64,000 nt of DNA from assembly GCA_017395065.1 (NCBI GenBank), contig JAFPWH010000021.1, positions 62,001-126,000 on the forward strand, written 5' to 3'. The DNA is from Clostridia bacterium (GTDB lineage Bacteria > Bacillota > Clostridia > Christensenellales > Aristaeellaceae). Under the pieces are notes generated by a model that made no database searches, was not told the DNA's origin, and saw only the letters and a list, made by a program, of their open reading frames with translations. This document shows positions 25,787 to 34,101 of this stretch, piece by piece (position 1 is the stretch's first letter; each line of letters starts with the position of its first letter). The translations under genes were made by a program, and so were the position numbers.

Positions 25787-26569
25787 CTAAATGTTGCTTG
25801 CGCGGTAGCAGATCACGTGGTCGCTCTGCTGATAACGCTTGTCCGCCTCGCAGCGGAAGGGATGCTGAAGGTCCACGCCGCCAAACCACTCGTAGGGCAG
25901 ATCGTTTTCGGTTTTCCCCTCGCAGATCTCCATTGCGCCGTCCCGCATGCAGCGAAGCAGGGAGATGTCGTCTTCGTCCCGCGCGTGTCCGTGCAGTATG
26001 ACGTCCGCCTTTTCCGTCAGGAACATCACCTTGTCCAGCTCCCGAACGAAGCTGTGCAGGGGCAGGCAGCCGTCCAGCTGCATCCAGAGGTGGTGATTCA
26101 CGCTGTCGCCGGTAAAGAGGATCCTGTCCTCCTTCAGCAAAAGCAGTATGCCGCCCGGCGTGTGCCCGGGAAGGGCGTATACCTCGAGCGTCCTGCCGCC
26201 CAGGTCTATCACGTCCCCGGGGCGGATCGGACAGAACGGCGGCATTTTGACGCCGTTTCGGCGGCACTGCTCGAGGAACTCCTCACTCTCGGTGAACATG
26301 CGGGCGAGCGCGTCGTCTTCCGGGTTCATGTACGCTTTCTCAAAGTACACGTTTCCGAAGATATGGTCCGGATGGCCGTGGGTGTTCACGACCGTGACGG
26401 GCTTGTCCGTGAGGCGCCTTACCGCTTTGCCAAGGTCGCTGTATCCGTTCATCGTGTCGATCACACAGGCGCGCTCTCTGCCCACGACGAGGTAGCCCGT
26501 TGCCTCGTGCGCCTCGTCCATGAGATAGATGCCCGGCCGCATTTCTTTGATGTACAGTTCTTCTGCCAT
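25787..26569 (-). CDS. MBL-fold metallo-hydrolase
   Basis: Metallo-beta-lactamase superfamily enzyme, 260 aa, no signal peptide. The metal motif THGHPDH (HxHxDH) is near residues 63-69, with GHTPGGILLL, FTGDSVNHHLW and LHGHARD as later ligands. Glyoxalase II-like thioesters or phosphoesters are possible substrates; nothing in the sequence decides. It is the first gene of its run; the promoter is 45 nt upstream and GGGGAGG precedes the ATG. Confidence 0.85.
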   Translation of the reverse strand: MAEELYIKEMRPGIYLMDEAHEATGYLVVGRERACVIDTMNGYSDLGKAVRRLTDKPVTVVNTHGHPDHIFGNVYFEKAYMNPEDDALARMFTESEEFLEQCRRNGVKMPPFCPIRPGDVIDLGGRTLEVYALPGHTPGGILLLLKEDRILFTGDSVNHHLWMQLDGCLPLHSFVRELDKVMFLTEKADVILHGHARDEDDISLLRCMRDGAMEICEGKTENDLPYEWFGGVDLQHPFRCEADKRYQQSDHVICYRASNI

Positions 26570-26613
26570 AAGCGTGAATTCCTCCCCGCGTTGATATGCT
26601 CTTAGACGGTTTT

Positions 26614-26642
26614 ATTATAGCAGATATTTAGGCCGTGTGCAA
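26614..26642 (-). promoter_or_regulatory. Promoter of the MBL hydrolase run
   Basis: TTGCAC, 17-bp spacer, TATAAT on the minus strand. It is divergent from the GH20 promoter; a 22-bp palindrome lies between them. Confidence 0.75.
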
Positions 26643-26692
26643 AAGAAAAATCGAAAAAAAGCGGGAGAATCGTTCCGGCGTTTCCGTTCCAC

Positions 26693-26714
26693 AATACAGA
26701 CTTTGGTCTGTATT
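26693..26714. promoter_or_regulatory. Perfect 9-bp inverted repeat between divergent promoters
   Basis: Arms AATACAGAC and GTCTGTATT around TTTG. It ends 17 nt upstream of the GH20 -35 box and about 50 nt upstream of the MBL -35 box. The size and position fit an operator. A terminator is unlikely since both flanking genes read away from it. Confidence 0.6.
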
Positions 26715-26731
26715 AAAAACGCGTTTGGGGA

Positions 26732-26760
26732 TTGCAAAACTTCGCTCCGCATGGTAGAAT
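26732..26760 (+). promoter_or_regulatory. Promoter of the GH20 gene
   Basis: TTGCAA, 17-bp spacer, TAGAAT. It is followed by a leader of about 52 nt with AAAGGGG 9 nt before the ATG. Confidence 0.72.
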
Positions 26761-26818
26761 AGGTTTTGAAAATGCACGGCATCGATCCGAACAGAATAAG
26801 CGAAAGGGGTATATATCC

Positions 26819-28600
26819 ATGATCCTTTTTCCGAGACCGCACGAGATGACGCTGCGGGAGGGCGAATACTTTTTGCCCGTAAAGGCAGCCTGCGACAAGC
26901 TCGTTACCTTCTATAAGCTGATCCGGGAGGGCTCAAGCGGAGTGCGCCTTGCGGAAAACCCGCAGTACGGCAAAGAAGAATACAGTCTTACCGTGGACGA
27001 AAACGGGTTAGAGCTCGGTTTCTCCTGCGACGAGGGGCTGTTCAGGGCCGCCACGTCCCTTTGGCAGATGGCGAAACGCGGCGGCGGACGCCTGCCCTTC
27101 GTTTCGATCCACGACAAGCCCGAGATCGGGCGCCGCGGGTACATGCTGGACATCAGCCGCGGCAAAAAGCCCAAGGTCGACACGATCAAGCGCATGATCG
27201 ATTTTCTGGCCTCGCTCAAGTACAACGAGCTGCAGCTGTACATGGAGGGCGAATGCTTCAAGTACGCGGCCTATCCCAAGGAGACCGCGGATTTCGACTG
27301 CCTGACGCCCGAGGACGTGAAAGAGCTGGACGCCTACTGCCGCGAAAGGTTCATCGACCTCGTGCCCAACCAGAATTCCTTCGGCCACATGTACACCTGG
27401 CTCAAAAAGCCCGAGTTCCATCCGATGGGCCTGTACGAGGACGAAAACGACATCGCCTCGACCCTGAATCCCCTGCTGCCCGAGAGCTTCGAGTTCATGA
27501 AGAACATCTACGCGTCGCTGCTGCCGTATTTTTCGAGCGAGTACGTGAACATCGGCCTTGACGAAGCGTACGGCCTGGGCAAATACCAGATCGAGGAATA
27601 CTGCCGCAAGAAGGGCAAGGACGTGGTGTTCATGGAGTGGCTCAACAAGCTCAACGACCACATCCGCGACACCTACGGCAAAAAGGTCATGTTCTGGTCG
27701 GATATGGTATACAACTACCCGCAGAGCTATCACATGGTACCAAAGGACGCCATCGCGCTGGAATGGGGCTACGAGCTGATACAGTCCCAGCGCATGACCG
27801 CCCACTGCATCGACTACAAAAACGCGGGCGTACGCTACTACGTCTGCCCGGCCACCAACACGCACGCCTGCTTTACCGGGCGCATGGACGTGACGACCTT
27901 CAACATACGCACCTGTGCGGAGCTGGCGGTCGAGTACGGCGCGGAGGGCATTCTGCTGACCGACTGGGGCGACAGCGGCCATCCCCAGAGCTGGATCTGG
28001 AGCATGAACCCCATCGCTCTGTGCGGACAGTACGGCTGGAACACCGGCGCGAAGCAGGACGGCGAGACCTTCAAGGCGGATTTCATACGCGACGCTGAAA
28101 GGTACGTGGACGAATACTTCTTCGGCGGAACGCCGCTAAGCCGCCAATTGTACCGCATGGCCAACTACTACCTGCTGGAGCCGGAGCGCGTGCACGTGTG
28201 CACGATGAGCTTTAAGGAGCTTACCCTCCCGCTGAACGTGACGCGCTACGCGCACCTGTTCGACATGAAGGATTCCGGCGACGATTTCTATTTCGACAAC
28301 GTGATTTATTACGTGCGCCGCGTGATGGAGGACATCGAAAAGCTGCCCGTCGACGAAACGTACAAGCGCGAGATCCGCCTGACGGCAAAGCTCGTGGAGC
28401 TTGGCAGCGAGATCTGCAAGGTCAAGCTGCACCCGCAGGCCTCGAAGGGCAAAGCGCTTTCGCTGATCGGCATGATCGACGAGATCCTGCCCGAATACAC
28501 CGAGCTTTGGAACCTGTACAACTACGAAAGGGGCAGCGAGCGCTTCGCTTCGTGCCTCACGGACCGCAGGGAAGAGCTCAAGGCGCTTTTGGCCGAATAA
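26819..28600 (+). CDS. GH20 beta-N-acetylhexosaminidase-like enzyme
   Basis: Glycoside hydrolase family 20, 593 aa, no signal peptide, so cytosolic use of imported chitobiose-, mucin- or LacNAc-type sugars. An N-terminal GH20b-like domain (1-100) precedes the barrel starting RRGYMLDISRG. The substrate-assisted catalytic pair is D248-E249 in VNIGLDEAYGLG. Later WSDMVYNYP and LLTDWGDSGHPQ contribute to the active site. It is a single gene between its own promoter and a strong terminator. Confidence 0.87.
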   Translation: MILFPRPHEMTLREGEYFLPVKAACDKLVTFYKLIREGSSGVRLAENPQYGKEEYSLTVDENGLELGFSCDEGLFRAATSLWQMAKRGGGRLPFVSIHDKPEIGRRGYMLDISRGKKPKVDTIKRMIDFLASLKYNELQLYMEGECFKYAAYPKETADFDCLTPEDVKELDAYCRERFIDLVPNQNSFGHMYTWLKKPEFHPMGLYEDENDIASTLNPLLPESFEFMKNIYASLLPYFSSEYVNIGLDEAYGLGKYQIEEYCRKKGKDVVFMEWLNKLNDHIRDTYGKKVMFWSDMVYNYPQSYHMVPKDAIALEWGYELIQSQRMTAHCIDYKNAGVRYYVCPATNTHACFTGRMDVTTFNIRTCAELAVEYGAEGILLTDWGDSGHPQSWIWSMNPIALCGQYGWNTGAKQDGETFKADFIRDAERYVDEYFFGGTPLSRQLYRMANYYLLEPERVHVCTMSFKELTLPLNVTRYAHLFDMKDSGDDFYFDNVIYYVRRVMEDIEKLPVDETYKREIRLTAKLVELGSEICKVKLHPQASKGKALSLIGMIDEILPEYTELWNLYNYERGSERFASCLTDRREELKALLAE

Positions 28601-28624
28601 GCGGCGCAGGCACAAAACAGAAAG

Positions 28625-28672
28625 GCTCCCGTATCGCAAAAGCGCAATAGCAGCGATACGGGAGCTGTTTTT
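28625..28672. terminator. Strong, probably bidirectional terminator
   Basis: A perfect 12-bp stem, GCTCCCGTATCG with CGATACGGGAGC, closes a 17-nt loop and is followed by TGTTTTT. The other side reads CTTTCTGTTTTG on the minus strand, so it can also end the convergent membrane-protein gene. Confidence 0.88.
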
Positions 28673-28694
28673 CGTTGTCGAATAAGGAGAACCC

Positions 28695-29195
28695 TCACGG
28701 GTCGCTTGCGATCAGCAGGCGGCCTTCCCGGGAAACGGCGATCAGATAAACGGACGCGTCGTGGGGTTTTCCGTCGATCCCCTGATCGATCCCATACCGG
28801 TAAAAGACGGGGGCCGTGCCGAAATACGTTTCGAGTACTTCTGCATATTCCTCAAGTTCCCGTTCCGAAAGAAGCGAAGCTGTTTCACCCGGCGCAAGCG
28901 CAAGCTTGCGGACGGCTTCGTCCACGTCCAAACCGTCGAGGTCTGCCACGATCGTAAAGGCTTCTTCCCTTATATTCGTCGAGTAATCCTTGTACAGGAA
29001 CGAAGCAGACTGTTCGGAGAACGCAAGGCCGGTATGGTTTTTTATGATGCGGCAGGCTGCCTCGTCGGAAAGCTCCGTCTCGTTTGCAATCAGAAGCGAC
29101 ACGTAAACAAGCGCAAAGAGAACAAGCGGCATAAGGATCACAGCCAGAATGCCGATTTTCAAAACGGTGCGGCCGGTTTTTTTTCGTTCCCACAT
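28695..29195 (-). CDS. Small membrane-anchored protein of unknown function
   Basis: A 166-aa protein with a basic N terminus (MWERKKTGRTVLK) and one membrane helix at about 14-36 (IGILAVILMPLVLFALVYVSLL). About 130 residues should lie outside the membrane, an acidic alpha/beta region with no motif I recognise. It follows ddl by 25 nt on the same strand and is the last gene of the polA-to-ddl run. A cell-envelope role is suggested only by neighbours. Confidence 0.65.
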   Translation of the reverse strand: MWERKKTGRTVLKIGILAVILMPLVLFALVYVSLLIANETELSDEAACRIIKNHTGLAFSEQSASFLYKDYSTNIREEAFTIVADLDGLDVDEAVRKLALAPGETASLLSERELEEYAEVLETYFGTAPVFYRYGIDQGIDGKPHDASVYLIAVSREGRLLIASDP

Positions 29196-29220
29196 TTTTA
29201 TGCACTTCCTTCTGCCTTTG

Positions 29221-30426
29221 CTATTTCTTCGTTCCCTTCGCCCCCGCGCCGCCGTTCAGTATGGCGGACTGATAGGAGAACACGTTCTGGTTTTTCTCCG
29301 CGGCGGCCTTGAAGGCGTATTCCACGAGCTTGTCGATGAGCTTGGAGAAGCTTAAGCCCTTGCCCTCCCACAGGTAATAGCTCAGCGACCCGGGGATGGT
29401 GTTGATCTCGCCCACGTAGAGCTTGTTTTCGTCCTGATCCAGCAAAAAGTCTACGCGCGCGACGCCCTTGCAGTCCAGCGCGTTGAAGGCCTCGATCGCG
29501 TTCTTCTCGACGAGCGAAGTCATTTCCTCACCGATGGGCGCAGGCATTTTGCGGCTCAGGTTAGCCATGCCGCCCTTGGCCGGCGCGGTCTTTGCGCCCT
29601 TCGTGCCCTTGCCGCCGCGCAGGTATTTTTCCTCGAAGGACAGGAATTCCGTCCATTTGACCGGCATTTCGGTAACCGACGCTTCCGCTTCGCCGTCAAA
29701 GCCCAGTACGGAACAATTGATCTCCGCCAGGTTTTTGATGCCCTTTTCCACGAGGATGCGCCGGTCGTAGGACGCGGCCACGTCCAGCGCGTCGCTCAGC
29801 TGCGCTTCGTTTTCGGCCTTGCTGATGCCGATGGACGAACCGAGGTTGGCGGGCTTTACGTAGACAGGGAAGCCCAGCGCCGAGGCGATTTTGGTAAGCA
29901 CGGCCGCGCGCCCGTTTTTGAGTTCCATGCGGTTTACGGTCACGTCCGGCAAGACAGGCAGACCGGCCGAGCGGAAAACCTGCTTCATGGCGATCTTGTC
30001 CATGCCGACGGCGCTGCCCAACACGCCCGAAGAGGTGTACGGCACGCCCCACATTTCCAGCATGCCCTGCAGCGTTCCGTCTTCGCCGTGCATGCCGTGC
30101 AGCACGGTGAGGGCCACGTCCGCCTCCGCCACGCGCTTCAAATGGCCGATGGGCAGAAGCTTGTCCGAGGGATGCTGCATCAGAACGAGCTTTCCGTCCT
30201 CGCCCATGGGGATCACGCGGGTGGCCGCTTTGGGATCGAAATCACGGTAGAGCTGTATGTCGCCCAGCCGCCAGCCGGTGTACCAGTCTCCGTTTTTGGC
30301 GATGTAGACGTAGACGAGCTCGTATTCGTCCGGATTGACCTGCTTGGCCGCCTGCAGGGCGGAGATGATCGATACGTCGTGTTCACAGCTGCGGCTGCCG
30401 TATATGAGCGCAAGTTTCAGCTTCAT
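29221..30426 (-). CDS. ddl: D-alanine--D-alanine ligase
   Basis: ATP-grasp ligase making D-Ala-D-Ala for the peptidoglycan stem peptide. ALIYGSRSCEHDVSI (Glu that orients the first D-Ala), HGMHGEDGTLQGMLEMWGVPY, KPANLGSSIGISK and EINTIPGSLSYYLW are diagnostic. The omega-loop keeps the lysine-tyrosine pair (FEEKYLRGG), the Tyr linked to dipeptide rather than depsipeptide formation, so a vancomycin-sensitive product is expected. A glycine/lysine-rich insertion (GGKGTKGAKTAPAKGG) follows. 401 aa is slightly long. It begins 3 nt after murF, whose product uses its dipeptide. Confidence 0.95.
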   Translation of the reverse strand: MKLKLALIYGSRSCEHDVSIISALQAAKQVNPDEYELVYVYIAKNGDWYTGWRLGDIQLYRDFDPKAATRVIPMGEDGKLVLMQHPSDKLLPIGHLKRVAEADVALTVLHGMHGEDGTLQGMLEMWGVPYTSSGVLGSAVGMDKIAMKQVFRSAGLPVLPDVTVNRMELKNGRAAVLTKIASALGFPVYVKPANLGSSIGISKAENEAQLSDALDVAASYDRRILVEKGIKNLAEINCSVLGFDGEAEASVTEMPVKWTEFLSFEEKYLRGGKGTKGAKTAPAKGGMANLSRKMPAPIGEEMTSLVEKNAIEAFNALDCKGVARVDFLLDQDENKLYVGEINTIPGSLSYYLWEGKGLSFSKLIDKLVEYAFKAAAEKNQNVFSYQSAILNGGAGAKGTKK

Positions 30427-30429
30427 TTT

Positions 30430-32079
30430 TCAGTTTCCTTTCCCGTTTTCGGTGTAATTGTCCGGCAGGTCGTTTTCAAACAGCACCGCGTCGCCCGCCG
30501 AAACGAAATCCCGGATATGTTTGGTGGCTTCGTCGAGGCTCGAAACGGACAGTATGCTGCCCTCGTCGAAGCCCTCCTTCAAAAGCCCCTGCTCGATCGG
30601 CTTGGTGTGGCGGGGGCCGACCAGTATGGCCGCGTCGCAGCAGTCCGCGATCTGACGGCCGAATTCATAGTTGTATTTGTCCTCGTCCTTGCCCATTTCC
30701 ACCATGCCGGGGGTGATGATCAGGTGCCTGCCCGGGAAGGATTTCAGTACGTTCAGCGCTTCCTTCGCGCCGACGGGGTTGGAGTTGAACGCGTCGTCGA
30801 TCACGTTGAGCTCGCCCGGGATCAGCTCCAGGCGGTGTTCGACCGGCTTGATCTTGCTTACGCCCCGCGCGATCTCCTCGTACGTGAGCCCGAGGCGCTT
30901 TGCGGCAAGGCAGCACAGTACGACGTTTGATATGTTGTGCCTGCCCAGCAAGCGCGTCTCGCAGCGCATTTCGCCGCCGTCTTTGTCCCTGAGCGTAAAG
31001 CGCGAACCGAACGCGCCGACCTCTATATCCTCGGCCCACATGTCGTATTCGCCCTCGCCCACGCCGCTTTTCAGCTTTTCGCAGCTCGCTTTTTCGTACA
31101 TTTTGTCCACCCACGCGCCGTCCGAGGCGAAGACGGCAAAGCCGTCCTTGGGCAGGGCCTGTATGAGCTCGAACTTCGTTTTCGCGACCGTGGACACGCT
31201 GCCGAAGGTCTCAAGGTGCTGGGGGCCGACGCTGGTTATGAGCCCGACCGTCGGGTGCACAAGCTGCGTGAGCTCGGTTATGTCGCCCACGTGGCGCGCG
31301 CCCATTTCGGCGATGAAGACCTGATGCTCCTTGCTCAGGTGGGTGTTTATGATCTTGCTCAAGCCCATCGGCGTATTGATGGAGGATTCGCTGGTGAGCA
31401 CGCGGTATTTTTCGCTGAGGATCGTGGCCAGGGCAAACTTCGTGCCGGTCTTGCCGTAGCTGCCGGTGATGCCGATCTTGATCAGGTCTTTTCTGCGCTC
31501 AAGCTTGTCCTGCGCGGCGATAAAGAAGCCCGCGTTGATGTGGTTTTCGATGGGCTCGGCGCACTTGCCGCTCAGAAGCGGAAGCAGCGGCACGGCGGCC
31601 ATAAACGAAAAGGGCGAAATGTACATGACCCTGAGCCCGCTTTCGTCCTCATGGCTGAGCACCAGCATGAAAAGCGCCAGCAGTACCGCCTGCACGCCCG
31701 CGTGCACCGCGAGCAGGCGCTTGACCCGCTGGGTGTAGACGAGCGGCTTTTTCTTGGGCTTTCTGAATTCCATGACGACGTTGTAGACCGAAAACAGCAC
31801 CGCAGAGCCCATGACGATCATGTGGCTGATGATCGTCGCCCGGCTGCGCTCGCCGGTAAAAAAGCTGGTCACAATCAGCGGCAGCACGACGCCCGCGATC
31901 AGGCACACCGCACCGCAAAGCAGCGTCCAGCCCTGCCATTCGCTCTTGGTGCGCCCGAGATGGCGCATGTAGCCGTCCAGCTGATAGCTCTCCAATTGCA
32001 GCATGTGGATATAGTGGATCGACGCAAGGCCCATCAGCACAAACGTCACCGCGATTTCGATTATGAGCAGCCACCACAT
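30430..32079 (-). CDS. murF: MurF-type Mur ligase with N-terminal membrane domain
   Basis: Ligase joining D-Ala-D-Ala to UDP-MurNAc-tripeptide. The catalytic part begins near residue 180; ATP loop GITGSYGKTGTK (203-214), EMGARHVGDI, LGRHNISNVVL and DDAFNSNPVGAKEAL are MurF features. The first 180 residues hold about five membrane helices (near 3-25, 51-73, 84-103, 120-141, 152-169), absent from classic cytosolic MurF. The ATP loop has GKTGTK where most Mur ligases have GKTTTK. Such membrane-bearing MurF-like proteins occur in some Firmicutes. ddl follows after 3 nt. A murT-like or other Mur ligase role remains possible. Confidence 0.85.
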   Translation of the reverse strand: MWWLLIIEIAVTFVLMGLASIHYIHMLQLESYQLDGYMRHLGRTKSEWQGWTLLCGAVCLIAGVVLPLIVTSFFTGERSRATIISHMIVMGSAVLFSVYNVVMEFRKPKKKPLVYTQRVKRLLAVHAGVQAVLLALFMLVLSHEDESGLRVMYISPFSFMAAVPLLPLLSGKCAEPIENHINAGFFIAAQDKLERRKDLIKIGITGSYGKTGTKFALATILSEKYRVLTSESSINTPMGLSKIINTHLSKEHQVFIAEMGARHVGDITELTQLVHPTVGLITSVGPQHLETFGSVSTVAKTKFELIQALPKDGFAVFASDGAWVDKMYEKASCEKLKSGVGEGEYDMWAEDIEVGAFGSRFTLRDKDGGEMRCETRLLGRHNISNVVLCCLAAKRLGLTYEEIARGVSKIKPVEHRLELIPGELNVIDDAFNSNPVGAKEALNVLKSFPGRHLIITPGMVEMGKDEDKYNYEFGRQIADCCDAAILVGPRHTKPIEQGLLKEGFDEGSILSVSSLDEATKHIRDFVSAGDAVLFENDLPDNYTENGKGN

Positions 32080-32121
32080 ATTTTCAGACCATTCCTTTCA
32101 TTCGGCAGTCCCGACGCCCGT

Positions 32122-32892
32122 TTACGCGCCCAGAAACTGCCTGACGATCGCAATAAAACGGGCATACTGTTCCAGATAGGCAAAATGCCCGCAGTTTTCG
32201 AACACGATCAGCGCCGCGTCGCCGATCTCCTTTTCCATTCGTTGTCCCATCCAGAGGGGCGTCGCGGTGTCGTTTGCGCCCCAGATGAGCAGCGTAGAGG
32301 CTTTTATAGCCGGAAGGCAGGCGCTCAAATCCTGCTTTACGACCAGCTGAAAGCATTCCCGCATCATGGGCGAGGCGTTTTTGTAGTCGGTGCTGCCGAA
32401 ACGGCTGCGCACCGCGTTTTTGATCTTCTCGACGCCCTTATCGCCGAGCAGGCGGCGGCTTAAGCCGTTGTCGTAGAGGCGGCTGAGCGCGTGCGCGGCG
32501 TTGCCTTTGGAGGCAGTCTGCGTGTCGATCAGCCCGGCGCAGCCGGTCAGCACCTGCTTTGCGACGAGCTGCGGCCGCGCCTGATTCAGCATCAGCGCCA
32601 CGCGCCCGCCGAAAGAATGCGCGACGATTTCAAGTTTCTCAAGTTTTAATTCGTCGATCAGCGCGAGCGTGATGTCCCGGTATTCGGAAACAGACCATGG
32701 TCTGTTTGGTTCGGTGCTTTGCCCGAAGCCCGGAAAATCGAGGTTGATGACGCGCTTTGAGGCTTTCAGGTCCCTTTCCACGGGCAGCCAGCTTTCGCAG
32801 GAGCCGCCCCAGCCGTGCAAAAGCAGCACGCTCTGGTCTCCCTCGCCGCTGATCTCATAGTGCATTTTTACGCCGTCGTATTCAAAAAACAA
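32122..32892 (-). CDS. Alpha/beta hydrolase
   Basis: A 256-aa serine hydrolase: oxyanion HGWGG, nucleophile elbow AHSFGG (S93), Asp in WGANDTATP and His in CGHFAYLE. The family covers esterases, lipases and C-C hydrolases; no specific substrate can be read. No signal peptide. The ATG is 18 nt after the rimI stop. The gene contains a 20-bp perfect palindrome at 32688-32707. Confidence 0.85.
   Translation of the reverse strand: MFFEYDGVKMHYEISGEGDQSVLLLHGWGGSCESWLPVERDLKASKRVINLDFPGFGQSTEPNRPWSVSEYRDITLALIDELKLEKLEIVAHSFGGRVALMLNQARPQLVAKQVLTGCAGLIDTQTASKGNAAHALSRLYDNGLSRRLLGDKGVEKIKNAVRSRFGSTDYKNASPMMRECFQLVVKQDLSACLPAIKASTLLIWGANDTATPLWMGQRMEKEIGDAALIVFENCGHFAYLEQYARFIAIVRQFLGA
32688..32707. 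repeat. 20-bp perfect palindrome inside the hydrolase gene
   Basis: AAACAGACCATGGTCTGTTT, each arm 10 bp. It shares the CAGAC...GTCTG core with the palindrome before GH20. It codes for part of the YRDITLALIDELK upstream region (SVSEYRD/TEPNRPW), so it could be chance. Confidence 0.5.
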
Positions 32893-32910
32893 TTTTCATC
32901 CTCCGAAATA

Positions 32911-33399
32911 CTACTCTCTGATCAAAAACGGGTCCCGTTCGGGGTCGCCCGCGGGCAGGGAGGGCTTTACGTAGATCAGCGCGTCTTCGCCGCTGTCCGT
33001 GTAATAGCCCTTGTTTCGGCCCACGCGCACGAAGCCCTGCCCCGCGTACAGCGCCTGCGCGGTCAGGTTGCCCTGCCGGCATTCGAGCTCCATGTACTGC
33101 CCGCCCGCGTCCGCTGCCGCCTGCATAGCTCCCAGGAGCAGCTGTTTTCCGTATCCCCTGCCCCTGAAAGAGGGATCGACGGCGAGCGTCAGAAGGTGCG
33201 CCTCGGTGAAGGCTATGGAAAAGCAGGCCCAGCCCAGAAGCGTTCCGCCGTCGTACAGGCCCAAAAAGCGCAGCCGGCCGCGGCTGTTTATGCCGCCAAG
33301 CACGTCGCTTTCCTCCCAGGGGGACGGAAAGCTTGCGCGTTCGATTTCCATCATGCGCGCAAGGTCGCCCGCGTCGAGGATGTATCTGATCTCCGTCAA
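32911..33399 (-). CDS. rimI: Ribosomal-protein-alanine acetyltransferase RimI
   Basis: GNAT N-acetyltransferase, 162 aa, expected to acetylate the N-terminal alanine of ribosomal protein S18. FPSPWEESDV, LLTLAVDPSFRGRGYGKQLL (acetyl-CoA loop) and ELECRQGNLTAQALYAGQGFVRVG match RimI. I chose a TTG start overlapping the tsaB stop (TTGA) with GAGG 7 nt upstream; the frame is open further upstream but that stretch lies inside tsaB. It completes the common tsaE-tsaB-rimI order. Confidence 0.9.
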   Translation of the reverse strand: MTEIRYILDAGDLARMMEIERASFPSPWEESDVLGGINSRGRLRFLGLYDGGTLLGWACFSIAFTEAHLLTLAVDPSFRGRGYGKQLLLGAMQAAADAGGQYMELECRQGNLTAQALYAGQGFVRVGRNKGYYTDSGEDALIYVKPSLPAGDPERDPFLIRE

Positions 33400-34097
33400 A
33401 GCTTTTGCCTCGTCAGGCGCTCGTTCCTTTCCCTCTCCGCCTGCGGAAGGCGCAGGTACAGAGGCGTGAGCAGCGCGGCGTCCATGTGCGTTTCGGGCCT
33501 TTTCTCCGCGAGGAAGCACGCCGCCGAGGCCCGCAGCAGCCTGATCTGCATCGGGGCGATCAGCGCCCTTTCGCCCATCGCGGCCATCAGATCGTTCTCA
33601 TATGTGTTCAGCCCGTCGCCCGTAAAGTATACGCGGTCGCGGTCGCCCAGCTCCCCGATCCATTCCGTAAGCGGCAGCGCGCGGTCCTCCGTTAGTCTGT
33701 TAAGCCTGCCGCCTTTCCTTTCGAACAGCGCCGTGTAGACCTGGCCGCGCCTTGCGTCCAGTATCGGGCTTATGAAGCCCTCGAAGGACGTGCCCTCGGC
33801 GATGGCTTCGAGCGCGTCGATGCGGGCGCAGGGCCTGTCTGCCGCAAGGCAAAGCGCCTTGACCGCGCAAACGCCTATGCGCACGCCCGTAAACGAACCC
33901 GGGCCCGCAACGACGGCGAACAAGTCGACGTCGCTGACCCTGAGATCTTCCCTCTCCAGCAGCTCTTCCGCTGCGGGCAGGATCGTCTGGCTGTGGGTCA
34001 GGCGCGCGTTGATCAGGTTTTCTCCCAGTATTTTCCCGTCCCGGCTCAGCGCTGCCGAGCACGCCGCGGACGAGGTGTCGATTGCAAGTACGGTCAA
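33396..34097 (-). CDS. tsaB: tRNA t6A biosynthesis protein TsaB
   Basis: Inactive ASKHA-fold partner of TsaD in threonylcarbamoyl-adenosine formation on tRNA. LAIDTSSAACSAAL, LTHSQTILPAAEELL and VVAGPGSFTGVRIGVCAVKAL are family signatures. A TTG start (GGAG at 7 nt) gives MTVLAIDTSS, the usual N terminus; the in-frame TTG 18 nt earlier would overlap tsaE. tsaD itself is not in view. Length 233 aa is normal. Confidence 0.93.
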   Translation of the reverse strand: MTVLAIDTSSAACSAALSRDGKILGENLINARLTHSQTILPAAEELLEREDLRVSDVDLFAVVAGPGSFTGVRIGVCAVKALCLAADRPCARIDALEAIAEGTSFEGFISPILDARRGQVYTALFERKGGRLNRLTEDRALPLTEWIGELGDRDRVYFTGDGLNTYENDLMAAMGERALIAPMQIRLLRASAACFLAEKRPETHMDAALLTPLYLRLPQAERERNERLTRQKL

Positions 34098-34101
34098 AAT
34101 A

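Noticed and set aside
29221..30426. VanA/VanB-type D-Ala-D-Lac ligase
   Set aside because: The omega-loop keeps Lys-Tyr (EEKYLR), typical of true D-Ala-D-Ala ligases, and no vanH or vanX is adjacent.
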